DNA of 7,570 nt, from contig JAQUNY010000077.1 in the NCBI GenBank assembly GCA_028717405.1, positions 1-7,570 on the forward strand, in the 5' to 3' direction. Of the stretch, positions 1 through 6,233 are shown piece after piece; position 1 is the first letter of the stretch; each line of letters starts with the position of its first letter. The position numbers were made by a program, and so were the translations under genes. The DNA comes from Eubacteriales bacterium. Its GTDB lineage: Bacteria; Bacillota; Clostridia; JAQUNY01. Under the pieces are notes generated by a model. The model worked only from the letters and a program-made list of their open reading frames with translations. It had not been told where the DNA came from and made no database searches.

Positions 1-110
1 CTTTGAGATACCCGGCGAGAGGCATTGCCCGCTTCCTGTGATGATGGCGAAGCTGGATTTCCTAAAGGCCATGTCGGCGCATATGCTGGCATGATTACCG
101 GCAAATACGG

Positions 111-281
111 GTGTTGATCACGGCTGCCGTGACTAAGGCTGCAGCGGCCGCGGCTCCTGAAAAGGCCGCAGCTGCTGTAACGGCTGAAGAGGCTGAAGAG
201 GCTGAAGAGGCTGAAACTGCTGAAGAGGCTGAAGCTGCCGGGAGGAGATTGCATTCAGCTTTGCATCTTTTACAGGTTTGA
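111..281 (+). pseudogene. Ala/Glu-rich short reading frame, possible gene remnant
   Basis: From a GTG at 111 the frame runs 56 codons to TGA at 279. It reads VLITAAVTKAAAAAAPEKA, then an (E-E-A)-type repeat over 183–236, then a short basic end. The Ala/Glu composition with varied GCN codons resembles the acidic, alanine-rich linkers or tails found in many bacterial proteins, so this frame was probably once translated. There is no convincing ribosome site before the GTG. The preceding 100 bases carry a plausible protein stretch in frame 1 (GFPKGHVGAYAGMITGKYG) that would join this frame with a single frameshift near 110. I read it as the decayed 3' end of a gene, but a genuine small protein or chance is possible. 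No function can be assigned. Confidence 0.25.
183..236 (+). repeat. 9-bp tandem repeat (GCTGAAGAG, six units)
   Basis: Six consecutive 9-bp units: three exact copies of GCTGAAGAG, then GCTGAAACT, another GCTGAAGAG, and GCTGAAGCT. In frame 3 they encode Ala-Glu-Glu with two substituted units. A 9-bp unit keeps the frame when copy number changes, which fits a low-complexity protein tail. Confidence 0.9.
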
Positions 282-283
282 TT

Positions 284-312
284 TTGCTTGCTTTACCTGC
301 CGTGTATATTGT
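284..312 (+). promoter_or_regulatory. weak candidate sigma-A-type promoter for the lipoprotein gene
   Basis: TTGCTT at 284–289 and TATTGT at 307–312 are separated by 17 bp in the AT-rich part of the flank, about 140 bp upstream of the lipoprotein start. Several overlapping alternatives exist (for example TTTACC at 292–297 with TAACAT at 315–320), and none is close to consensus. No clear operator or riboswitch was seen between here and 451. Confidence 0.2.
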
Positions 313-347
313 GATAACATTATTTCGGCGGAAACACAGGATTGTTT

Positions 348-370
348 TTTGCAGCAGGGATTGCCGCAAA
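348..370 (+). other. imperfect hairpin in the 5' leader region
   Basis: TTTGCAGC at 348–355 can pair with GCCGCAAA at 363–370 with one mismatch and a 7-base loop. No T-run follows it on either strand, so it is not a standard intrinsic terminator. If transcription starts upstream, it would lie in the leader of the lipoprotein mRNA. The structure may be incidental. Confidence 0.25.
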
Positions 371-433
371 TGGGTTTTACTGAAGACAGAGAACAGATAG
401 AGATAAGAATTGTGGAATATAGGTAAAAATTGC

Positions 434-440
434 AGGAGGA
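434..440 (+). promoter_or_regulatory. ribosome binding site deciding the lipoprotein start
   Basis: AGGAGGA lies 11 bases before the TTG at 452. It supports that TTG as the start rather than the in-frame TTG at 410, which would precede the ribosome site and add 14 residues before the Lys-rich signal peptide. Confidence 0.75.
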
Positions 441-451
441 ACACTTACGAT

Positions 452-1594
452 TTGAAGAAAAAAACCGCGACTCCGGCTGCGGCTTCGTTTCGGGTCCATG
501 TACCGACGTTGCTGCTGGTGTCGGCGCTGATATTCATAATGGTTGCCGCAGCTGTGACAGGATGTAAAAAGGATAATAAAATAGTTTTGACGGCCGGATT
601 TATCTTTCCTGATGCCATAAACGACGGAGGTTGGTCACAGACACATAATGACGGCCGGCTTGAACTGGAAACCCTGACCGGAGTGGAAACAAAATATCTT
701 GAAAAAATAAGCGAGAGTGTTCCTGCAGAAGCAGAACAGGCTATAGATACTTTTGCCGGGCTTGGTTGCGGGTTTATAGTTGCGGCCAGCCCCCTGTATT
801 ATGAGACTGTCGTCAGGAAGGCTGCCGAGTACCCACAAATAAGGTTTTTTGTCTGCACATCCTTATCCCGTCCCGAGATCAACAATATTTCCACATACTA
901 TGCCAGGATAGAAGAACCCTTTTATCTCGCGGGGATTGCCGCAGGAAGGAAATCAGTATCCGGGAAGATCGGATATGTTGCGTCTGTGCCTTCGGCGGAT
1001 GCCATACGCACGATTAATTCCTTTACGCTCGGGGTGCGCTCGGTTGCGGGTGAAGCCATTGTACTGGTGGAATGGGCCGGCTCCAAAATTGACAACATAA
1101 AAATAAAGGCTGCATCAGAAAGCCTCCTGGAAAAGGAGTGCGATGTTATTGCGCAGGACAACGGTTCTCCGGTGCCGATGCTGGCAGCCGCCGGGAAGGG
1201 GGCCTCTTCGATTGGTTATGCGCTCAGGCCTGAAGGAGATTTTCCCGAAAGCCATCTTGCATCGCCGGTATACAACTGGGGAATGTATTACCGCAGTATT
1301 GCGGAGAGCATAATGAACGGGACATGGAGCGCAGCCGACTACCGGGGGGGAATGAAGGAAGGGTTTACAGAACTGGCCTGGAGCCCTGAAAATAACAATG
1401 AGGAAGCTGCAGTGAGGATAAATGAGATCCTTGAAGGAGTCAGAGATGGTTATTTCGACATATATTCCATTTTTACGGGACCTGTCAGAAACCAGGATGG
1501 CAGAATGGTGCTTAAAGATGGAGAAGTTATAAAGGAAGCAGTGCTGCTTGGCATGAATTGGTTTGTTGAAGGAGTAGAGGGCGCCATCCCCTGA
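452..1594 (+). CDS. BMP/PnrA-family substrate-binding lipoprotein
   Basis: Extracytoplasmic solute-binding lipoprotein of the BMP (basic membrane protein, PnrA-like) family. Characterised members bind purine or other nucleosides for an ABC importer. The TTG start gives 380 residues: MKKK, a hydrophobic segment at about residues 19–36, and a lipobox V-T-G-C with the lipidated Cys at 38. The mature part opens with the family's GFIFPDAINDGGWSQTHNDG. Further on come an ARI-E-PFYLAGIAAG stretch, IGYVASVPSADAIRTINSFT, DVIAQDNGSPVPM, YNWGMYYRSI, GGMKEGFTELA, FTGPVRNQDG, and the terminal LGMNWFVEGVEG; all are typical of the family along its whole length. The permease and ATPase genes that normally accompany such a protein are not in the window. 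Instead the ATPase operon starts 50 bp downstream with no terminator between, so cotranscription is possible. Family assignment is firm; nucleoside specificity is inference. Confidence 0.93.
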   Translation: MKKKTATPAAASFRVHVPTLLLVSALIFIMVAAAVTGCKKDNKIVLTAGFIFPDAINDGGWSQTHNDGRLELETLTGVETKYLEKISESVPAEAEQAIDTFAGLGCGFIVAASPLYYETVVRKAAEYPQIRFFVCTSLSRPEINNISTYYARIEEPFYLAGIAAGRKSVSGKIGYVASVPSADAIRTINSFTLGVRSVAGEAIVLVEWAGSKIDNIKIKAASESLLEKECDVIAQDNGSPVPMLAAAGKGASSIGYALRPEGDFPESHLASPVYNWGMYYRSIAESIMNGTWSAADYRGGMKEGFTELAWSPENNNEEAAVRINEILEGVRDGYFDIYSIFTGPVRNQDGRMVLKDGEVIKEAVLLGMNWFVEGVEGAIP

Positions 1595-1644
1595 TATGGG
1601 TATGTGATTTTGGGGAGGCGCTTTTATGTGGAGGGTTGCTTTAG

Positions 1645-1968
1645 ATGGATATTATAAAGCCTGTCAGGGAGGCTGAAGCAAAAGCTGACAGAATTATCAG
1701 GGAAGCCAGGGAAAGAGCAAAAAAAATAATGGCTGAGGCTGACGAGAGAGTGGAACAGGCTGAAAAAGCCATGCTCAGTGAGGCAGAAGAATATAAAGCC
1801 GAGGCTATGGCAAAAGCCCTCAGGGCGGCTGAATCAGAGATAGTGAAAATGAAGGATAAAATGAAACGCAAAGAAGCGGAAACCATAAAGGCTGTCGGCG
1901 CTGAAATGGAAAAGGCAGCGGATTATGTTGCTGAGAGGATCGCATTATTAAAAAATGGCAATAGTTAA
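1645..1968 (+). CDS. atpH: V/A-type ATPase subunit H (G/H peripheral stalk)
   Basis: Small coiled-coil subunit of the peripheral stalk; it pairs with subunit E and holds the catalytic head fixed against rotation. The product is 107 residues, as expected for the family, and almost wholly charged/alanine-rich helix. The N-terminal MDIIKPVREAEAKADRIIRE is followed by repeated Glu-Ala-Lys heptad-like blocks, and there is no membrane segment. The ATG at 1645 follows GGAGGG at 1630–1635 with a 9-base spacer. First gene of the ATPase block; its 3' end overlaps the subunit I gene by 14 bp. The corresponding gene in Enterococcus is named ntpF, and some schemes use ntpG. Low-complexity helices give weak family matches, so the assignment rests largely on size, composition and position before subunit I. 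Confidence 0.85.
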   Translation: MDIIKPVREAEAKADRIIREARERAKKIMAEADERVEQAEKAMLSEAEEYKAEAMAKALRAAESEIVKMKDKMKRKEAETIKAVGAEMEKAADYVAERIALLKNGNS

Positions 1969-4003
1969 AATGCTGAAAATAAGCCTTGTGGGCTTTGAAG
2001 AGGATAGAGATGACATTATGAAGGCACTGATGAAAACCGGTGCGCTTCATTTTTCTGATATGGAATTATCAGACAGGGGATCCGGGAACGGGAACGGGAA
2101 CAAAAACGGGAATGGGAATGAAAACGGGAATGGGAATGAAAACGGTAATGGGAATGAAAACGGTAATGGAAGTGGTAATGGAAGCGGAAACAGAAGCATT
2201 ACCGCCGAATATGACTCAAAGCTTACCAGAATAAAGAACGTCGTCACATATCTGTCTGTTTATTCGAAGGCCGGCAAAAAGTTTTTGGCCTCTAAGCGGC
2301 AGATGGATTTCGACGAATTTGTAACAATAATGGATCATGAAAGAAGCCTCTGGAAAACGGTTGAGAGAGTCGAGGCTGTCACTGCCGAGCTTGCCGCACT
2401 CAGGAATGAGGAAAATACCGCGAACGGCATCCTCGCAGCCCTCAAACCATGGGAAAGCCATGCCCTGCCACTTGAGCTCAACAAGACCGGCAAGACATTT
2501 GTCAAAACCGGCATGATCACTGCGGGGACCGTTGCCGAAGGCTTTCTGAATGAGATGGAGACGGCGGTGCCTGAATCTTCAGCTGAAATAATCGGCAGTG
2601 ACAAGGATAAGGTATATATATCGGTAATTTATCACAGAGACAGTGAAAGGGAAGCAGCCGAGGTACTCCGCGCGCACGGATTTGAGCCTTTTAAAGGATT
2701 CGGACTGAAGGGGACCGCAAAGAATAATATCCTGCTTATCGAAGAAAAGCTGAAACGCGCAAAGCTCAGAAGAGATGAGCTGGCAGCTGAAGGCAGCGAC
2801 GAAGGACTGCAGAAAGAAAAGCTGAAACTGGAGGCATTTTTTGATGCTCTCCAAATGGAAAGGGACAGGCAGGCCGCTGCGGAAAAAATGATAAAGACCG
2901 GAAGAACTTTTGTTGCGCGGGGCTGGGTCCCGGCTCCTCTGGCCGGAAAAATCGAAAAGCTGCTTGCAAAGAAATGGGAATGTGCGTTAGAGTTCACAAA
3001 TCCGGAAGAAGGCGAGAACTATCCGATACTGCTTAAGAACAATTCTCTTGTGGAGCCGTTTGAACCTGTGACGGAGCTTTACAGCCTGCCTGCGCCCGGT
3101 AAAATCGACCCGAATCCGTATCTGGCTCCTTTTTTCTTTATATTTTTCGGCATAATGCTCAGTGATGCAGGGTATGGGATAATACTTGCGCTTGTTGCCG
3201 GAGTTGTTTTACTGAAATTCAAGCTTAAGGGAATGGCCGGGAAGTTTGCCAGGCTTCTTCTCCTTGGGGGGATTTCCACTTTTATATGGGGCGTGCTTTT
3301 CGGAGGGTGGTTCGGCAACGTTACAGAAGTCCTGTCTTCAGGGAGATTCAAGATACCGCCTTTGTGGTTCAATCCTCTTGATGACCCGATGAGGATGCTG
3401 ATATGGTCCTTTGTGTTCGGGTTGCTGCACCTGTTTACCGGGATGGCCCTGAAAGCTAAAATGCTGATCAGTGAGAAAAAATATTTGGACGCCCTGTTTG
3501 ACATAGGATTCTGGTATATCCTCCTGGTGGGGCTGTGCCTTATAGCTGTGGGGGGCGGTTTTGCCACTGCCGGGAAATATATGGCTGTAGCGGGAGCAGT
3601 CCTTCTTGTCCTGACACAGGGCAGGGGGAAGAAGAATATATTCGCGAAATTTTTCGGCGGCCTTCTGAGCCTTTACAATATAACAGGATATTTCAGCGAT
3701 GTGCTCTCATATTCAAGGTTATTGGCGCTCGGGCTTTCTACGGGGGTCATTGCGGCCGTTATCAATATGATGGGGACATTTTTTGGATTCAGCATACCCG
3801 GGATAATATTTTTCAGCGTAGTATTTGTCATTGGAACGGTCTTCAATCTTATTATCAACACATTGGGAGCTTACGTCCATACGAGCAGGCTCCAGTATGT
3901 GGAGTTTTTCGGCAAGTTTTATGAAAGCGGCGGGAAGCCATACGATCCGTTCAGGATCAAAACCAAATATGTGGATTTTATTAACGACAGGGAGGAAGTA
4001 TAA
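1955..4003 (+). CDS. ntpI: V/A-type ATPase subunit I (membrane stator, a-subunit homologue)
   Basis: Membrane stator that forms the ion half-channels beside the K ring and anchors the peripheral stalks. At 682 residues it is slightly longer than usual. Residues 1–40 carry the family start MAIVKMLKISLVGFEEDRDD. Residues 42–80 are an unusual Asn/Gly/Glu/Ser-rich low-complexity insert. About 82–385 form the soluble coiled-coil domain. From about 388 on there are multiple membrane helices, beginning PYLAPFFFIFFGIMLSDAGYG. The motif SDVLSYSRLLALGLS contains Arg588, the counterpart of the essential arginine (Arg735 in yeast Vph1). The C-terminus (HTSRLQYVEFFGKFYESGGKPYDPF, here split as HTSRLQYVEFFGKF and YESGGKPYDPF) is typical. 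The ATG overlaps the end of subunit H by 14 bp and has only a distant GAGAGGA, which suggests translational coupling. Start choice is supported by the conserved N-terminus. Confidence 0.96.
   Translation: MAIVKMLKISLVGFEEDRDDIMKALMKTGALHFSDMELSDRGSGNGNGNKNGNGNENGNGNENGNGNENGNGSGNGSGNRSITAEYDSKLTRIKNVVTYLSVYSKAGKKFLASKRQMDFDEFVTIMDHERSLWKTVERVEAVTAELAALRNEENTANGILAALKPWESHALPLELNKTGKTFVKTGMITAGTVAEGFLNEMETAVPESSAEIIGSDKDKVYISVIYHRDSEREAAEVLRAHGFEPFKGFGLKGTAKNNILLIEEKLKRAKLRRDELAAEGSDEGLQKEKLKLEAFFDALQMERDRQAAAEKMIKTGRTFVARGWVPAPLAGKIEKLLAKKWECALEFTNPEEGENYPILLKNNSLVEPFEPVTELYSLPAPGKIDPNPYLAPFFFIFFGIMLSDAGYGIILALVAGVVLLKFKLKGMAGKFARLLLLGGISTFIWGVLFGGWFGNVTEVLSSGRFKIPPLWFNPLDDPMRMLIWSFVFGLLHLFTGMALKAKMLISEKKYLDALFDIGFWYILLVGLCLIAVGGGFATAGKYMAVAGAVLLVLTQGRGKKNIFAKFFGGLLSLYNITGYFSDVLSYSRLLALGLSTGVIAAVINMMGTFFGFSIPGIIFFSVVFVIGTVFNLIINTLGAYVHTSRLQYVEFFGKFYESGGKPYDPFRIKTKYVDFINDREEV
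2105..2158 (+). repeat. 18-bp tandem repeat inside the subunit I gene
   Basis: Three consecutive 18-bp units encode Asn-Gly-Asn-Gly-Asn-Glu. Units 2105–2122 and 2123–2140 are identical and unit 2141–2158 differs by one base (GGG to GGT). Degenerate GGN-AAY hexamers extend the array on both sides over about 2084–2190. Because the unit is a multiple of three, copy-number change would lengthen or shorten the protein without breaking the frame. Near-identity of the units points to recent duplication or slippage. Confidence 0.93.
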
Positions 4004-4004
4004 A

Positions 4005-4499
4005 ATGCAGGACTGGCTTACAAGTATGTTCAATGGGAATGTCATAGCTTTCACGGGAGCTGCCCTGGCGGTTATTCTGGCAGGTATGGGCTCAGCCAGA
4101 GGCGTGGGCATGGTCGGGGAGGCGGCGGCGGGAGTTATTACCGAAGACCCTTCAAAATTCGGGCAAACCATACTGCTCCAGGTACTCCCGGGTACGCAGG
4201 GCATTTACGGATTACTCGTTGCTTTTGTTATACTTAACAGGATCGGGGTTGTTGGCGGCGAATATCTGCAGATCACAGCTGTTCAGGGCTTCCTGTTTTT
4301 GGCGGCGGCCCTGCCTATAGGAATTGTCGGTTACAAATCGGCTATCGCGCAGGGACGGGCGGCAGCGGCAGGAATAGGTATAATTGCAAAAAGGCCTGAA
4401 GAACTGGCCAAGGGTATTACTTTTGCGGTAATGGTCGAAACATATGCGGTTCTTGCGCTGCTTGCATCGATCATTATGATTTACGGGATCAGGCTTTAA
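4005..4499 (+). CDS. ntpK: V/A-type ATPase subunit K (rotor ring proteolipid, Na+-type)
   Basis: Proteolipid whose copies form the rotating membrane ring. The 164 residues make two tandem hairpins (about 11–33, 54–80, 92–118 and 136–161), as in the 16-kDa V-type proteolipid. The start ATG at 4005 follows GGGAGGA at 3990–3996, two bases after the subunit I stop; upstream in-frame starts lie inside subunit I and are discarded. Compared from memory with Enterococcus hirae NtpK, the Na+ ligands are all present: Leu61, Thr64 and Gln65 in LLQVLPGTQG, Gln116 in SAIAQGR (Gln110 in E. hirae) and Glu145 in VMVETYA (Glu139). Only the second hairpin carries the ion-carrying Glu, as expected for this type. 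The intact ligand set predicts Na+ rather than H+ as coupling ion; this is inference from known structure. Confidence 0.97.
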   Translation: MQDWLTSMFNGNVIAFTGAALAVILAGMGSARGVGMVGEAAAGVITEDPSKFGQTILLQVLPGTQGIYGLLVAFVILNRIGVVGGEYLQITAVQGFLFLAAALPIGIVGYKSAIAQGRAAAAGIGIIAKRPEELAKGITFAVMVETYAVLALLASIIMIYGIRL

Positions 4500-4516
4500 G
4501 TCTGACGCTGAGCCTG
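4490..4516 (+). other. possible small hairpin after the subunit K gene
   Basis: CAGGCT at 4490–4495 and AGCCTG at 4511–4516 are exact inverted repeats around a 15-base loop that spans the K stop codon. There is no following T-run, so it is not a terminator. A stem here could protect the K message, which is needed in excess over other subunits, but six pairs with a large loop may be chance. Confidence 0.2.
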
Positions 4517-4546
4517 AATGGGATCGATATGTAAGGAGTGTGCCTG

Positions 4547-5194
4547 ATGACAGGTATTGACAGAATAACCGAAAAGATATTGAGGGATGCTGCCCGGCAG
4601 GCCGACGAAATAGTCAGGAACGCAGGTATGGCAGCTGCGGCATACATCGAGAAGGAGCATGAGACGCTGAAAGCTAAAAAAGCTGAGCTAGCCGCTGAAG
4701 CGGATGCCGGAGCGTCCTTGCGTATGACAAGGATCATTTCGGCAGAGGAGCTTGAGCTGCGTAAGCAGAACCTTTCCGTGAGGCAGAGGCTTATAGGCGA
4801 AGTTTACTCAATGGCTCTTGACAAACTTGTGAAATCCCCGGATACGGAATATGCGGGGATGCTTGTGAGGATGGCGGTAAAAGCTGTTGAAGAAAACCGC
4901 GATGTTGCCGCTCCCGGCGAAAAGGGGCTTATGCTTGTTACACAAAATGACAGGAAAAGGCTGCCGTCTGATTTTAATGATATGGTCAATGACAGACTTG
5001 CCCGGAAGGGGATCAAAACAGTTCTTGAGCTTTCGGAAGAAGCTGCCGCCGGCATATCCGGAGGATTGATCGTCAGATTTGGAGATATCGAGATAAACAG
5101 CAGCTTTGAGTCCCTCATAATGGCTGGGAAAAATGATTTTGAACCTGTAATTAAAGGCATTCTGTTTGGAGACGGAGGAAATGCTTTTGGATAA
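4547..5194 (+). CDS. ntpE: V/A-type ATPase subunit E (peripheral stalk)
   Basis: Peripheral-stalk subunit, partner of subunit H, binding the top of the catalytic head. The product is 215 residues. Residues 1–90 form a charged, alanine-rich helix (MTGIDRITEKILRDAARQAD onward). A mixed globular C-terminal domain follows, ending with the family signature SGGLIVRFGDIEINSSFESL at about residues 175–195. The ATG at 4547 follows AAGGAG at 4533–4538 with 8 bases between; the in-frame GTG at 4538 overlaps the ribosome site itself and is less likely. A 47-bp gap separates it from K, and its end overlaps the subunit C gene. No defect is seen. Assignment is firm from the C-terminal signature and position. 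Confidence 0.95.
   Translation: MTGIDRITEKILRDAARQADEIVRNAGMAAAAYIEKEHETLKAKKAELAAEADAGASLRMTRIISAEELELRKQNLSVRQRLIGEVYSMALDKLVKSPDTEYAGMLVRMAVKAVEENRDVAAPGEKGLMLVTQNDRKRLPSDFNDMVNDRLARKGIKTVLELSEEAAAGISGGLIVRFGDIEINSSFESLIMAGKNDFEPVIKGILFGDGGNAFG
5174..5179 (+). promoter_or_regulatory. ribosome binding site deciding the subunit C start
   Basis: GGAGGA sits inside the end of the subunit E gene. It is only 1–2 bases from the ATG at 5181 but 7 bases from the TTG at 5187, which favours the TTG as the start of subunit C. Confidence 0.5.
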
Positions 5195-6233
5195 TACGCG
5201 CTTCGCATATGCGACCGGCAGAATAAGGGTCATAGAGAGACTGCTGATCGACAGGAGCGGCTACAATAGAATGATAGATGCCGCAACTGTGAAAGAAGCT
5301 GCGGAGGTCCTGTCTGAAGCAGGATATGCGGTGGCCGGAGGAACAGACATTTTTGCCGGAAAGGATCCCCGCCGGCTCGGAGATTCATTCGGAGCGCATG
5401 AGATAGAGAGCCTGCTTGAAGCCGAGAGGCGGAAAACGGGAGAATTGCTGATGGAAGTATCTCCGGATGAGTATATCGCCAACTATTTCCTGATAAAAAA
5501 CGATTACCATAATATCAAGGTGATACTGAAAGCTGAATTTTCCGGAGCAGGCACATATGATCCTGCGTGGCTGTCCGTACCGGGAGTGTACGAAGCCGGA
5601 AAACTCGCCGGGATCATAACCGGAAGGCTATACGGAGACATGCCTGAAATAATGAGAAAGGCAGTCAGTCAGGCGCTCGACATATTCGGGAGGACCGGTG
5701 ATCCGCAGCTTTCGGACATTGTTCTTGACTCGGCCCGATTTGCGCAGATGAAGGAATATGCTGCCGCGTCGGGAGATACATTTCTTTCAGGCCTTGCCGT
5801 GGTCATGATCGACATGTCGAATATCAAGTCTGCGCTCAGATGCATCAAGCTGGGAAAAGCGGCAGATTTCGCGGAAAGGGTCCTGATACGCGGGGGCAGC
5901 ATGGATATAAGCTTTTTTAACGCCCTGCGTGACGCAGAGCCGCAGATAATAGCGGAACAGCTCGAAGGAACCAGATACGGAGGGATCATATCCGGGGGCA
6001 TAAGGTCCTATTTAGATGAAGGAAAGCTTGTAAGCCTTGAAAAGGCGGCAGACAGCTGCATTATCCAATATGCCGACAAGGCGAAATATGTCGCAATAGG
6101 ACCCGAACCGGTCATAAGGTATTTTGTGGTAAAGGAATATGAAATTATGAATGCGGGGATCATACTTGCGGGGAAAACAGGCGGGATACCGGGGAATGTT
6201 ATCCGTGAAAGGATAAGGGATGCCTATGCATAA
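5187..6233 (+). CDS. ntpC: V/A-type ATPase subunit C (central stalk, d-type)
   Basis: Funnel-like subunit (AC39/d family) that seats the central rotor stalk on the K ring. From TTG 5187 the product is 348 residues, the usual length. It begins with the family-like DNTRFAYATGRIRVIERLL; other recognisable parts are YIANYFLIKNDYHNIKVILK at about residues 97–116, DMSNIKSALRCIKLGK at about 211–226, and a C-terminal KEYEIMNAGIILAGK followed by IRERIRDAYA. The start is chosen because the ribosome site at 5174–5179 is well spaced for TTG 5187. ATG 5181 adds two residues but lies too close to it, and TTG 5166 lies upstream of it. It overlaps the E gene by 8 bp (14 bp if ATG 5181 is used) and the F gene by up to 14 bp. 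Confidence 0.95.
   Translation: MDNTRFAYATGRIRVIERLLIDRSGYNRMIDAATVKEAAEVLSEAGYAVAGGTDIFAGKDPRRLGDSFGAHEIESLLEAERRKTGELLMEVSPDEYIANYFLIKNDYHNIKVILKAEFSGAGTYDPAWLSVPGVYEAGKLAGIITGRLYGDMPEIMRKAVSQALDIFGRTGDPQLSDIVLDSARFAQMKEYAAASGDTFLSGLAVVMIDMSNIKSALRCIKLGKAADFAERVLIRGGSMDISFFNALRDAEPQIIAEQLEGTRYGGIISGGIRSYLDEGKLVSLEKAADSCIIQYADKAKYVAIGPEPVIRYFVVKEYEIMNAGIILAGKTGGIPGNVIRERIRDAYA

Larger units (their letters stand above)
1..451. other. left flank without an intact recognisable gene
   Basis: No intact known gene is seen in these 451 bases. On the + strand, frame 2 is open from the edge to a stop at 92–94 and could be the last 30 codons of a gene entering from the left. Frame 1 is open from 7 to a stop at 115–117. 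Frame 3 is open from 66 to 279–281 and contains an Ala/Glu-rich stretch. The pieces read as if one protein were split between frames near position 110, but none matches a family I recognise. From about 280 to 350 the sequence turns AT-rich and promoter-like. The minus strand is open over 133–444, but that reading is dominated by the complement of the GCTGAAGAG repeat, has no visible ribosome site, and looks like a shadow. Confidence 0.5.

Noticed and set aside
183..236. CRISPR-like array
   Set aside because: The units are 9 bp and contiguous, with no spacers.
348..370. Intrinsic terminator upstream of the lipoprotein gene
   Set aside because: The hairpin has a mismatch, and on neither strand is it followed by a T-run.
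133..444. Minus-strand 103-codon frame with Leu-Gln-Pro repeats
   Set aside because: Its repeat is only the complement of the GCTGAAGAG array, it has no visible ribosome site or recognisable domain, and it overlaps the leader of the lipoprotein gene.
1595..1644. Terminator or separate promoter between the lipoprotein and ATPase genes
   Set aside because: Only ribosome-site-like purine stretches are seen; no stem with T-run and no convincing -35/-10 pair.
2040..2247. Met/Gly/Lys-rich plus-strand and Phe/Pro-rich minus-strand frames over the subunit I repeat
   Set aside because: Both periodicities are a direct by-product of the 18-bp repeat read in other frames; subunit I continues intact on both sides.
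3079..3567. Minus-strand 162-codon frame inside subunit I
   Set aside because: Antisense shadow of a fully conserved membrane region of subunit I; Ser/Pro/Arg-rich composition with no domain.
3535..3924. Plus-strand 129-codon frame inside subunit I
   Set aside because: Alternate-frame shadow of the conserved subunit I C-terminal half, which is clearly the translated frame.
3719..4204. Minus-strand 161-codon frame across the I/K junction
   Set aside because: Antisense to two well-conserved genes; no ribosome site or family features.
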